Numbered from the stretch's first letter, positions 1-12,841 are shown. The stretch is 64,000 nucleotides of DNA from Lichenostomus cassidix (GCA_008360975.2 CM039179.1:47250359-47314358); one strand, 5' to 3'. The notes: a model not told the origin generated them from the letters alone. Numbers and translations: made by a program.

Positions 1-3000
1 AAGGCAACAGATGGGGATAACAATCTTGACAGCAGCAGTCCAAATAGATATGATGAGAGCATGGTTGCAGCTGTCAGGAACAAAAGCACAGGATACTGCA
101 GTAAGTGAGATACATGATTGCAACACCAAAACTAGTCTGGATATGAGTTTTAGCTAGATGGATGAAAAAAAAAGGCCTGTGCTTGTGACAAAATGCAAAA
201 AAAATAATTAGCAAGACATAAACATATTCTGGAAATGAAGACCCTTAGAGACACACTCTACAGAGGTTGTCACTGTCTAGAGCTAAGTGTCAGGCCAGGA
301 GGGTTGGTTGTTCACTGGGATCAAAAAGAAGAGGTTGTGGGGCACACTGGAGATGTAGATGTAATTGCTGTAGCCCTGCAGGTTGTGGACTGACTGATGA
401 AAAGGAGAGGGAGAGAGAAGGAGACAATGCAAAGGAAGGGTGAAGAGTAACAGAGATGTGAGAAGCCAGTTTTTGATGCCCTGTTCATACCAAGCAGAAT
501 TTCAGCCTCATGCCCCTCAAGTAGTGTTTATGCACACACTGGGTACAGAACCACTCATCTCATCCACAGCAGTTACATATGCACACAGCTGCAAAATCTG
601 CTCCTAAGTGCTCTGTAAGACAGATCATGAAACATTTAATTCACTTTAAGATTTTTTATTATTATTTTAAGTGTTTCTGGGAGTATCTGTATATTCTGAG
701 TATTACTACCTGGCATAGCTTTGGACTTCATTCAATTGCTTGTGCTCTAGCTCCATTGATTTCTATCTCATTGCTGAGACAGCTCAGAATTAGCACATTA
801 ACCCTTAAAATTCTTTGAATCTGAGTCATAATATGCCACTCCATTAAAAATACAGATTTTAAAACATCTGATTTTAACCAGCTCTATCTTTATTGATGAA
901 CCACATCATGTCAAGAAATGAAAAAACCCAATGCATATTAAGCATGCCACATGCTGGAATTTCAGGTTACATTTAGCTAAGTTCATTTGGAATCTCCAAT
1001 TCCAGACAGAGCCCTACAAGTTTTACCCTTTTTCTCTCTACTTATCCAGAGATGTTTCCTTTTCTCAAACAGATTTTAAATATCTGGGTTTTGCATTTGC
1101 ATTTAAATGCAGGAGGATTATGCATATAAAGCAATGATTTTGGAACTCAAACACATGTCAAACCAAAACATTTTTAAGCCAGTTGCTCAAATATGTGCAC
1201 ATTTTTCCTGATTCATACAGGAAGAATACTTTTTTATCATGCCTCGCTGGTATCCTTCATGTACACTGATATATACAATGGTGTTCTTAATATACACTTG
1301 TTTTTAAAGAATGAAAATCTTCCTCTGCTTCGTATCTATAAAAGGGTTTCTACTGATTAAAGTCACATTTATTCTAATGTTTTAGGGATTTGCAGGTTTT
1401 AGTCTTTCACTGTTTTTTTAGTTATTCCCTTAGTAAAATCCCTCCTCTATTTTTTTTTTCTTTGCATGTGATAAATCAAGTTACTTTTTCACTTTGGACT
1501 CCATTATGGGATCACAGTGGCTATACAAACCACACGGAGTTAAGCAAACAAAGGAATTTTTTCATTTTCTCTTTCATTCAATAAAGTTCCATTTTCTGTC
1601 ACCCTGCAACCTTTTGACCTGTGTCCTAATGGCACTGGTCACTCAAGGGCAAAAGTTCAGCTGTAGGTTAAGTCTGTGTGTGTTTGCACCAGGCAGGGAG
1701 ACAGTGGGCTCTTGCTTCCTGTTGTCTCCCCCCAGCCCTGCCATCACTCCCCAAACGCCAGCCTCACCCCTGCTGAGACCAGCAGACCTCCCTCTGTGAA
1801 GAAGGTAAGGAGGGGTGGGAGTGAGTTTTTCCCCAGCCTTTTGTTTTTTTGCAGCTGTCAACAAAAAAGCACTGCCTTATTTTCTTGCTCTGTGGGTAGA
1901 GAAGGCAAGAGAGGACTATGCAGCAGGGACCCAGTAGTCAGTGCTGCCTATGGACAGTCGTGTCGATCACTGTTTCATTCCTCTTTGGCTCTATAAGTTC
2001 CCCGTATTTCTGAGAGAATATGGACCCCTTCCTCATTCTCAGGACTGCTGGCACAAATTGTCTTAGGATATGGGCTCCTGCTGTGAATGGGGAACTCCCT
2101 ATTATGCACTTTGCAGTGTGATTTTTCAAGGCACTCTGAAAGTAAATGATACCTCAGGTGAATAGCCTGAGAGATGCAGTGTAGGAGAAGCTTGTACCAC
2201 CTTTGAAGGAGTTTCCTCCCACCCTGGTTAAGGGGAGCAGTGAACAGGGTGTTGCAGAGTCCATTTCTGGCTCTGTAGACAACCAGGAGTAGGGCAAACT
2301 GTGTGCTGAGTGGCTAAGACAGTTGCTCCTCTGCAAGAAGGATGGATAAAGTCTTGGATATATTTGGCATTGAATCAAACCTCAAACTTTCCTTAAGGAA
2401 ATCTTTGGCTTAAAGGTCTGACAGGCTTAAAGGTATGAGAGGTTGCTGTCGTGTGACTTCTTGACTTAAAGAACCAAGTTATGTTTACCCATCTGTTAGT
2501 GAATTTGAGATGACACAATCTCAGAACGCCTCGGGATGGGGGCTGGTAGCAGTGCAGATGGTGCAGTTCCCCCACATCTCTCCTGTGAATGACCAAGCTT
2601 CACCACTTCCAGAGCATCTCACAGCTCCTGGGAGCAGCAGAAAGGACACAGGCTGTGGAGGAGCTTTGTTTGAAGTTGGGTGGTTGAACAGCTCATGACC
2701 AAAAGCCCAGATGGCCCTGTAAATAGTGGAGCTGGGCTGTCTCTGCTTCTGCTGTGGGCCTGTGCCCAACATGAGCAGGCCCCAGAGAACATGGTGGTTT
2801 CTATCAAAACACTTTTGAGCTGCAATTTCTGCGTGCCACAAACCAGACTTGGAGGGAAAATGGGCAATAGGTAAATGGTTCTTTTTCAAGTCTCCCAGCA
2901 AGGATGGCTAACAGCCCTGCCCTGAGGAAACTGAGGTCTTGGCTCAGACAGTCCAGTTATATAGTCTGAGTTTTCAGCATAGGTACACCTGTTCCAGTGA

Positions 3001-3054
3001 AACCCTTCATGTGCTGAAGCTAAGTTTGGACATAAATGGTTGCTGTACAGATAA
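1..3054. other. Gene-free unique sequence
   Basis: No recognisable gene or repeat family. Reading frames are short and overlap on both strands. Two local signals stand out: a good TATA-like box (TATAAAAGGG) at 1337-1346 and a 69-bp segment at 1736-1804 bounded by strong splice-site-like sequences. Both are discussed as findings. The stretch at about 1640-2900 is somewhat richer in GC than its surroundings, but I see no protein homology in it. Confidence 0.6.
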
Positions 3055-3630
3055 ACCAAGCAGGGCTCTCTCTTAGTGCCCAGAGAAATGTTACATAGGC
3101 TTTAAAATTTAGGTGGGATTCAGATTGCTCTATTTCGCTCTGGTTTAAAGTGATTTGTGAAGGCCTGTACACAAAACTGTTAGAATACACTGAAAAGTTC
3201 AGACAGTTGTCTGGGTACAAAATGAGTAGAAACAAGCTTGAGCTGTCAGGAGTAACTGAAGGAATATACAAAGTGTTACTTGGTGGATTTTCAGTAGTCC
3301 CCAATAGCATTAAAACATCCAGGTATTGTAATCCCCAGAGATTTAGAAAAAACAGTCAAAAATGACTTAGATTTGATTATCAGGCAAATCATTAATGACC
3401 TGGTAAATGACAAACTGGCTTTGCTGATGAGGAAAATTGGCATAATGAATAATTATGTACTAATTAGTTTTGCATACAAGCCCAGAAGCCTCATTTTCCC
3501 AAGTCCACCATAATACTTAGAGATTGGCACTGATCCCAAGATTGCCTGGCATTGGGATCCAATGACATCTAGAACAAGATAGCCATGCCCACGCCATAGA
3601 GCAGCTTTTTCAGAGCAGTCTTCAGTACCA
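3055..3630 (+). mobile_element. Fossil L1-like LINE, ORF2 reverse transcriptase fragment
   Basis: A decayed non-LTR retrotransposon fragment of the L1/Tx1-like type. Read in frame from 3150, the translation contains LSGYKMSRNKLELSG, which matches the L1 block just after the catalytic YADD motif (usual form SGYKIN..KSE). After a frame change near 3312 the next frame gives HPGIVIPRDLEKTVKNDL, then QIINDL, KIGIMN and a proline-rich SPP followed by a stop and YLEI. That order matches the L1 series YLGI.I.RDL..., ..I..DL..W, GRI.IIKM, LP..P..YF..I. Upstream, QG near 3061 and QIALF near 3121 may be remnants of the QGCPLSP and KI.LFADD blocks; the ADD triad itself is gone. The frame shift and stops show it is inactive. 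What I see is the ordered motifs; the family name comes from memory of L1 ORF2. A Tx1-clade element is possible. Ends are approximate because the 3' UTR and poly(A) tail were not found. Confidence 0.7.
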
Positions 3631-4379
3631 GAGTCCCTGAGATGTTCTTCTTTCTCATCGCATGTTTTGTTCAAGTTAAAAGTGCCTAAAATAGCAAAGG
3701 GAGTGTTTCACAGCCGCCAGGGAGGACTGAAGTTATTTGTTGCCTTCCTTAGTGAGTGTCATGAAGGCCTATATGTGTGTTTGAAGCTTGGGATGCTGTC
3801 AGAGGATTGTTTAGGATAGACTGAGGTCAGATTGTTACAGTCACGTTATCTGAAATGAACCCTATTCAGCCACTCGAGCTTCGTCACAGTGGCAGCTAAC
3901 TGGGGCAGTGCACGACAGAGCCAGGGAATGAAATAGTAGCTAAGCAATATGGAAAATCAGGGACTCAGGGCTTGAGGAGGGGATTGTGGCCTCTCTTTTG
4001 TTTATTGTGGTAGCTGTAAAATGACAGAATGCCACACTATAAAGGGGAGACATACAGTTACCCAAATATTGAGAAGAAGCTGTTTCAGCTTCTGCAGATA
4101 TGCCTGCCAGGATGCAGGTGACAACAAAACTCAAACAGATTTAGTCGGTACATTTGTACTACCTGTCAGAAAGGAGACAATTTTAAGATTTTTAAAGAAA
4201 GCCAAGGTTCCTCCTTAATCCCCTTACTATGACAATTGAAGCTTTTGGGAAAAAAAACCAAAAATATGTGTATTACAAGACTTAGAAGCATTGATGTTGT
4301 AAGGCAAACACCTTATATGAAAATTGTATCTGGCAGACATTAGTATTGGTGCTTCTGGGAAAAAGAATGGTGTTTATGT

Positions 4380-4810
4380 GTCTCGTATAACTCTATTTTT
4401 CTTTTATTTTTTTAAATACACATGAGTATTTATATATAAAAATGTCATGCTAGACTCAGGTTAAATTACATATTTACATATTGCAATCCATCTATTCTTT
4501 ATCTATTTAGTAGATGCACTAAAGAACCTTAAAACATTTGCCGACAATAATAGATTTTAATAGATTTCCATAGTGTTTTAAAATAATATTTATAATTAAT
4601 ATTTCATATTATTGAAACAACAGTAAAAAAAAAAGCAATATTACAAAGTCATAGATGTTTTAAAAACACTTTTTGCATGTGAGCTCATTCACAGGAAGTA
4701 GTTCTGTAGCAAAATCTAATTTTGCATTTTATAAAGGATTTACAAAATCTGTAAATAAAAAGGAAATATGGAAAGCTTTTATTTATAAATCATTAAATTA
4801 TTTATCAATT
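4380..4810. other. Very AT-rich block, possible matrix-attachment-like DNA
   Basis: About 430 bases composed mostly of A and T, with an almost uninterrupted A/T run around 4577-4613 containing overlapping AATATT, ATAATT and TTAATATT motifs. Such stretches unwind easily and are typical of scaffold or matrix attachment regions, but composition alone does not prove that role. No transposon ends were recognised. Confidence 0.35.
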
Positions 4811-7800
4811 CCTTCAAATATATGTAATTGACCTTGAATATTCACCTAGTTGCAACTTCTTTTATGTTCCTATATCCTTGCATTCCAGCATCCTTAAAAT
4901 TTGGGTTCATGCAACAGCGGAACAAGAAGAAAAACTACTCATGGAATCATTTGTCAGACTTTAAAGTAGATTGGATGCAGTAGTTACCAGTAACTAATTG
5001 CACAAATTTCATTCTCAAAACTAGGGATAATCATAGCTCACATGCTGCAAATTCCACACGGATGCTCTCTTTGTCTTACCGAGGAAAAGCAAGGTAGAGC
5101 ATCAATGCACACTTCAGCAAGGAAGATGGCATTACTTGCCTTTGTAGAGCTAATGCTGAAATCACTGCAGAGGACAGAGGTGAAGTGTGTGCTCTGCCTT
5201 CCACCTCACTCAAGGCCTCATGTGGTGCGTTAGCTTGACTAGACCCCCGTAGAAGCACACAGTTCAGTTTCAGTGTGCTTTTCTGGTTTTGCTACAGCTA
5301 CAGCCCTGAATCTTGTCCACTCTGACATTAAAAGCTAACTTGCACATATGCCTACCCAAACTGCAGACCCCATTCTAATCTGACCTAGAAAACCAGACAT
5401 TGACTCGAGGTCTAAGGAGACCTGGTTTTCATCACTAAGGAAAATGCATCTTTAAATGATGGCAAGGTTTTTCTAATCAGCTATTAGCTCTCAACTAATG
5501 TGTTTTTTGGAGGTCTGTCTGACTGTACCATTGTCTCTTCCCTTTTCATTGTTAATCTGCCAGACCAAGCCAAAGGGAGTCATCTCCAAAACAGGTTGAT
5601 TTATGCCAGGGAGACTTTCTGGACTGCTGAAACTGGGGAAGCAATTTGGTACTCAGTTTATATCATTTACAAAGAAAAATGTAAGGCAATGGGGAGGGAG
5701 GGGAGAAGGATGTGCCTGAAGAAAGCTAAGACTTGCTAATAATGGCTTGGCAGGACTATTAACAGCTTTTCCTCTTTTTCTGATATTCCATGTTGATAGC
5801 CCAGTGGCTTGTTAATTGATTGTTTTTAAAAGTCTGCACAGGGTTTTTTTCCCATGATTTTCCATGATTTCAGCTATTTTCATTACCCCATCACCATTAG
5901 GTTCTAAGTACTTACTGTCAGTGACACACATGTGCTTAACACATGAGTATCTATGAATTGGTCTCTTTAACAGGACCCAGGGGATAATTCTTAAAACTGT
6001 CTCTCTAAATCTGTCTCATTTTTACTAGGAAAGGAGGGGTAGTTTGAAGAAGGACACTTGTAAATTGAATAAACTAAAGTATGTGATCCAGATTGATTGT
6101 AGTCAAGCATATTTCCTTCAGACCTGAGTTTAGGGTGACTCTATGGTGGGAAGCTATAACAGGCACTAAATGATGTTCCCATGACTGTGAAAATGGAGAG
6201 ATTCTCCAACCATCACCCTCAAAACTAAACTTTTCAAAAGCATATTTTTTATACCCCTTCCCTGTCCCTTCTGCATCACAAAGGATGTGTTTAAACTGAA
6301 GTCAGATGCAGGCCAGTATCCTGGTTTCCCCACATTCTAGGTTGATGGATGTACTGGAAGATGTAAAGGTTCATTCCTCACCTCTGCAAACACTTTTCCT
6401 TCAAAGTGTGAGGGTAGAGCACAGCCACTTCTGACCCTAATGTGCATCCCAGAGGGACTGGGGTACATGAATATGGGGAACACTGCCCACCTTGCTTAGC
6501 CTTTGGCAGGGGGTATCACCCAGGTGACCCAGAGAGACAGGACACCACTCTAAAAGACTGACTCAGCCATAGAGAGGCCCTGAAAATGGGAAACAGGAAC
6601 AGGGGTTGTGCCACATTCTGCTACTGGCATTTTCAGACAACTGCCAACATTGCAAACAGTCTGGAGGGTCCATTGCCCAGAGCCATCTTGTGTAACCATT
6701 TTCCAGACCCCTGCAAGCCAGGATAAGAGCAGTTTGGGCCCACACAACTGCTCATTTAGGCATTATTAGAAAGGAAGACCAAGAGTCAAAGCTGATCAGT
6801 GTCAAAGTGTAGGAGTGGACTGGAAGGAGTTATGGCATCTTTAGGTGAGGTAAGACTCACTGTAAACCGACAAGTTTTTAGAGAAGACTTCCCTCAGTAA
6901 TCCCTTTATTTCTTCTCTGTTCTGATTGTTAAAATTCATCTACCTCTTAACACTAACACCTAAATATAGTGTATCTTGAAGAGTGGCACAGGGGCAAACA
7001 GAGCAACAAGTACCAATATCAGAATTTCTCATTCAATTCAAACAACACTGAATTTCTGGAAAGGTCAGGTCTTGACTCACCTAATGTTACAGTTAATGCT
7101 TCGGACTTTTTATTGTTTCTTTTAACAATGTCTGCATGATCCCATTAATTTTAAGTAAAGATATGATTTAGACCTGCATTCTACCTCTCTTTCTCTTTGT
7201 GATTGAGGCTTTTACGTTGAGCAGCTCCCAGACATCCTTTAGTTGCGGATATAGCCCTTGTTATTTGTACCAGCTAAACAAAACTAGTTTAAAACTCTGC
7301 CCAAGGGAAAGTGAGAAAGCAGGTAATTATTGAAACATCCCTGCACAGTTTTCCCGTACCTGTAGCAAATAGATATGCCCTTCACAAAGTTGGGCAGTGT
7401 TTCCCAGGCAATTCAATTGCACAGATAACAAATTGTCAGTACCCAGCCAACGGATCTCTCAACATCCCTAATTTGCTGAGGATAGAAATGAGACTCCATT
7501 TGCTTAATGCATTCTGGAGTTTGATGGAGATAATTCTGCATCCAAACTGTCAGAGAAAAAGTTGAAGCAAAAGACCATCTTCTTCCCATGCAGACAGCTG
7601 TAATGAAGACATATCCTTATCCACTGTTTTTTGAATGAGACCTAAGCGATAGTAATCCTGTTGCAACAGCACAAAACCAAAACTGAATTCATCCATTTTA
7701 TTGAGCACCGTAGATTGACTACAACAATAAAGTGGTAATACCTGTCCTCCAATGATTTTATCTTTATTGTTCACAGCTTAATTGTCCCTCTAGATCTAGG

Positions 7801-9783
7801 ATATACAAATGTATTATTAAAATGAGACATCTGGCAGTGGCCCTAAATGCCTCTATGCCAGGAATTTACTATCTATTACTTGTAACAGTAAATCTGTTGT
7901 GCACATCTGCAGCAGCAGAGAAAATCACATCTGACAGCAATGATACAAAACATTCACAGGAGCTTTGGAAAGGCACGAGACTGAATGAATCCAGGCTTTT
8001 ACAGTCCTTTACAATCTTCACTGAACCTGATCAAGCTGAAGAAACCCATTTTATGGCACTTTTCTCAATTTCAAATCAGCCATCATTTCTTGAAGCAGAA
8101 CACCAAAAAATCTTTCAAAAAAATATGCCTGTAATTAGCTCTTTTTCATGGCACTTTTTATGAACTGGAAAATGTGTAAATGTTTGTAGACTTCGTGGAT
8201 TGAAGTTTAGCTGCTTTGTATACTAGAAATAATCTTAGATGCTCATGTGAAAAACCCAAAAGACTCCTAAACAATCTATATGGCCAAGTTGCTACCTCAA
8301 AACTCATTTCCTTTAAAAGACATCTGTGAGATGATGGTTTCCTTAAAAAATGTCCAGTAGAATTCTTGGAATTAAGGAAATGTTAACATTTTGTTATATA
8401 TATTGTTTCAACTTACCCTAGGTTTAAAAAAGAGAAAAAAAATTCCTTAGAGAAAAACTTCACACTTAAAATCTCATTCCATAAATAAATTAATATAATT
8501 TTTATTTGATGGGTACACTGCTTTGTTTTGTATAGTCCATGTTCCTGAAAATCTGGTAAAATTGAAGAGATAAACTTTAAAATTAGAAACCACAATCCTC
8601 TCCTAGCCTCCCCATATATAAAAATAATTCTGCATGAGGATCAAAGTTGTAATGTGGAAAATAAAATTTACATTTTCATTTTAAACATGCAAGGTCAGAT
8701 GAAATTTTTTTCAGGTCCAGTGAGGGAGGAAAAAGAGATACACTAATATGAATACTTGCAGGACATCACAATTAAAATAACAGATTTAGTCTTAACAGCA
8801 TACATAATGTTTCATGTCATCTGGGGTGTGTAGTATTTCATAGAAGAAGTGACTATAAAGCTAAAGAAAAAAAAATCACTTCCTAAACAAGAGCATAGCT
8901 TTACTCTGCATTTTGCAGTGCTTTTTGTCTTTTCAGATATAGCCATAGTTTATCAGAGTTATACAATAAAGTAGCTATTTGGTGATCTTCTCATCTGGTA
9001 ATTGCTTCTCATATGTCTGTCTTCATGAGTCTTCATGTATTTAAAATGGTGCTGTCTGATGAGCAAGCCAGAACACTGGTTTTGTCTACCAGGACTGATA
9101 CAGAAGTTTTTTCTACACTTCTAGAGCAAGGATGTATTCTGTCATATATTCTGCTGCTTCTCAAAATCAACAATAAGTACTTCTTAATATTGACTCGGAA
9201 AATACTTTTTTTATTTCTATAAGCCTCCTTTGGCTGGAAGTTGTTTTTATTTTTCATGACATTGAAGAACTAACTCCAGTGTCAATAAATGTTTTATTGT
9301 CTTAATGTAGTACCCAGGGGAAATAACACAGTATCTCCAAATTCTCTATTTGTTCTTTCTGCAGACCAGCAATTCCTTATTTGGGTGACACATATGACAA
9401 ATAAATCATTAAACATCCCTTTATGGTCTAGATATGGTTTTGCAAGTCACAGGGGAATATTGCAATTCTTTCTCAAGAAGAGAGCAGAGGCTGTATCTGT
9501 GCAACAACAGATAATTCATACCAAAACATGAAGGAGCGGGGAAGAAAAACCCTGTGAAGCTGCACAAATGAGCAAAAGAGAGAGAGTTACACACTGAGGC
9601 AAGCACATGCACGTCCTCCTGGCATGAAAGCATGGTAGCTGACTGCTCTGTTCCAGCAATGTGCCAGCCACAGAACAAGCATTGCTCATTTCAAATGCCA
9701 GGAGCCACTTCTCAACTGGCAAACATCTGAAGTATGGAAGGTTTTTAGGAATATCAAGATATAATATTTTACCAGAAATGTAA

Positions 9784-9820
9784 AATAATAACAATAATAA
9801 CAATAATAACAATAATAATA
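9784..9820 (+). repeat. Microsatellite, AATAATAAC unit
   Basis: Three perfect copies of the 9-bp unit AATAATAAC followed by AATAATAATA. Likely polymorphic in length. Confidence 0.9.
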
Positions 9821-10990
9821 GAGTTTAGTTAGAGAAATTGAAACAGCATGAATTTATGTACTTCTTGCAACATACAACTCTTGTTAGCAAAATGTCTTTC
9901 TTAGAATTAAGTGCTATTTCCTAGTGGCCTGTACAGTGGCAATAAGTAGCACGGTAAGCTGGCATTTGCACTTACCTTCTCATGTGCATGTTCTTTTACC
10001 AACAGATATCATGTGAGAATACAGGATTAACCTGAAATATCTCTACACCGTTTTGCTTTTGAACAAAGTGTGAACTTTTTTAATAATGAGGATTAACACT
10101 ATTCCTGCTATGATTTATATCTGCTTGACTCAGGACACCAGCACTATCCCCTGTCCCTTGGATCCTGAAAAATCATCTCCCATACTACAGCATGCAGCCT
10201 ACTGTCATGTGGAAAGAAGCCATCAGGAAGGGCAAGATTTCAAACTAGTATTAAAATGGGGAAGGAAAATTTAAGCAGAATGTATTCCATCAAACTGAAA
10301 GCTGGCATGTGCCCAAGAGCTAATATTTCCACTTGTGCAGTGGGATCTTGAACAACAATCATAGGTCACTGCATTTCTCTTGTATCCCAGCAGAAGGTTA
10401 GTCCTTTAAACAGTGCTGTGTACCTGAATAGTGGGACATGAGTTCAATATTGACAGAGGGAAGCTTGCCACCTACTGAATCACCACCTGAGTCATCCCGC
10501 AGCTAAACCACAGATTACAGAACTGGAAGTGTGTGCTGCTGTGCTGGAAACCTTTGGTGACGATGCTACACCAAGGTCTAAGGCAGGGGAACTTCACAGG
10601 TTTCTGTCTTGTGGTTCCTTGGCACAGGAAACATGAAGTGTACACAACAGACTATAAAATCCACTTTTAGTATAAACCACAGAGCTTGACGTGCATGAGG
10701 CTTGAGAAAATAGTTTCCATTTTCTGTAATAGTGATAGTGTATACAACCTCTACCTGTAAATGTAAAATACAAGCTTGAATTATCTAAACATCCGCCCTT
10801 AAGCCTCTCACAGCTGCAAAACCCCTGAAGCAGCCGAAGGAAGAAACATGGCAACAGTTAGCACTACATTTGAACCGCTGGAAAAATAAAGACTGATGCT
10901 TATTAAAAACTTAAAACTATTTGAGAGGTTTTTTCCAGACCATTGAAAATGTTAAGGTGGTGGTGAGTCTTGAGCTCATGTCGGTTTGCT

Positions 10991-11009
10991 TGCTGCTGCT
11001 GCTGCTGCT
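10991..11009 (+). repeat. (TGC)6 trinucleotide repeat
   Basis: Six perfect TGC units plus one T. On the minus strand this is a GCA run that encodes a short alanine or glutamine string only in open frames of no recognised gene. Confidence 0.85.
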
Positions 11010-11689
11010 TTCAGTACTGTTGTATGAATTTGACCATTGTTACTTGATTTGCTGCAAACGTTTGCAGAATGAGCTGTAGTTAACCTGGAACACCAAGTAT
11101 GCCAGTGGAAGCACAGAGTGAGACATAAAATGCAGAAAGGGTTTTCTTTTGCTTTACATATGTGAAATAGAAGCACCATATAGTTAAGTGAGGATCCTAA
11201 TTTTAATGCTCTGCATATATCACTGCTCCTTTACTTGTTCATCCCTTCATCATCAGTTGACACCAAGCTTCCTCCATCCCAATGTACAGGGATAAAGGCA
11301 CTCAACGTGCTGCCTCCCGTAGGATCCCCCACTCCTCCCCTGTGAGCCCTGTAGCTCTCTGTGTGACACGAAGCTGGTGAAAAGCACACTCTGCCTGGGG
11401 AAGGACAGCAGCAGAGGGGGTGTCCTTGGCAGGGTGAAGCTCCCATTTTGGCTAAAGGGCTTGATCTTCTCTGCTCCAGTGGCACTTGGGAAACAGAGCC
11501 TGTCTGGGGCTGAAGGCTGCAGCCACGGTTATTCAGGGGAAATAATGATAGCAAGTGGTGGGAGTTAAGTGTCCAGCACGTCTGCAGAGGGAATGTGCTG
11601 CAAGCAAGGGGACAAGTGCAGCATGTTTTTTGGGAAGGCTAGCAGGTTCCAGCCACCCCAGGCCAGAGATGGTTCAGAGAACCGGCCCC

Positions 11690-12250
11690 AGGCCTGGCTT
11701 TTGTGAACTCGTTAGACAGACAGGCTTTTATTTGCATGAAAATAGACTTTAGGAAGCCATTAAAATGTAACAAAAAAGTATTTAATGCCCCAGCGCCTAC
11801 CGAGCTTATATCAACCTCCTTATTAGACCTTTCTTTTCTTTTTCTTCTCCTCCCCTCCCTTGGCATTGCTCTGCTGCACAAACAGCCCATATGGAAAACA
11901 GCGCAGCCTGGAAACACCTAACTCTCCCTGTCCTCTTTTGCTTTTGGCTTTTGCAGCTGCTGTTTTCTCAGTGTTGTCTTGGGGCAGTTTCCTGTTGCCA
12001 TAGCTGATAGCCTGCCAGCGCCTGCCTGGGCCTTTCAAGTGTCAACACTGCGAAGTTCGCTGCGATGGCCAAACGCTTGTTAATGAGATATAGCAGCTGG
12101 GTAGGGGTGAACCACTGAGATGGATAAAGGCACGCCGCTGGTGCAGGAAGCGATGCCTTTTGAATCTTTTCAGCGCTCTGAAAGCATTCAAATCAAAGAG
12201 GGTATGTTGTATTCATTAATAAACCGAAGTTCCCATGCAACTGTGTTAAA
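11690..12250. promoter_or_regulatory. Candidate conserved developmental enhancer (non-coding)
   Basis: This block differs from its surroundings. About ten CpG dinucleotides lie in roughly 225 bases (12015-12240), while neighbouring DNA has about one per hundred or fewer, which suggests resistance to CpG decay. Recognisable motifs include a perfect octamer ATTTGCAT at 11730-11737, homeodomain-type TTAATGA at 12080-12086 and CATTAAT at 12214-12220, an E-box CAGCTG at 12094-12099 and a TCF/LEF-like ATCAAAG at 12192-12198. No long frame is conserved-looking and no transposon was recognised. Dense homeodomain, E-box and octamer sites in an AT-rich gene desert are typical of conserved vertebrate enhancers. 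The role is inferred; conservation was not measured. Confidence 0.35.
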
Positions 12251-12544
12251 GCCAGGAGTTTAACTTTGCTATGGACAGGTGATTTTTTCAACTGTGTTTT
12301 ACACCGGAAGACAAAGGGCAAGAAAACAAGAGTTTATGTACTGCCAAAGGCATTACTTCCCTATCTTACAGCCAGACAGAATTGTTAAACTGAGCTAGGT
12401 ATTTGCTATTTCCTGACAATAAAAGCTTCTTTTTTTCCTTTATTTTTTATGCTTCAAAGCTCACAGCAGCCTGCTTGATCTCCATCTCTCATACTTTTTT
12501 AGACACATTTCGTAATTTTTTGAAAACCATGATTAAAAGCTAGA

Positions 12545-12569
12545 ATAAAAAAAAAAGAAAAAAAAAAAG
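12545..12569 (+). repeat. A-rich tract
   Basis: Runs of ten and eleven A separated by a single G. It lies about 275 bases upstream of a T-rich tract, so the two could pair as an inverted repeat. No flanking retroposon body or target-site duplication was seen. Confidence 0.8.
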
Positions 12570-12841
12570 ACACCTTGTTAAAAAAAAGCCAAAGAGCTAT
12601 AGACAGGATTAATGACCAAAGCTGCTTTCATTCAACTGAAGCAGTCCATGTGATCTGTAGTCTGCATCTGTTTTGCTATAGCAGAACACAGGAGTGTCCA
12701 ACAGCTGGGTAAAACAGGCAGAAAGCAAAAAACAAAAGAAACTAGCATACATTGCAAAGTTTTAAAGGCACCATGAGCCAAAGAGCACCTTAAAGATTTT
12801 TCTAGCATTTATTTTTAATTGGGTTAAGACTTTTTAATTGC

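Larger units (their letters stand above)
3631..11689. other. Gene-free, mostly AT-rich sequence
   Basis: No gene recognised. It contains a very AT-rich block at 4380-4810, a 10-bp tandem duplication at 5852-5871, a 9-bp microsatellite at 9784-9820 and a short CTG/TGC run at 10991-11009. A 113-codon open frame at 7822-8163 begins with a hydrophobic, signal-peptide-like stretch, but I see no known protein in it. A moderately GC-rich stretch at 11230-11690 holds no domain I can name. Confidence 0.6.
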
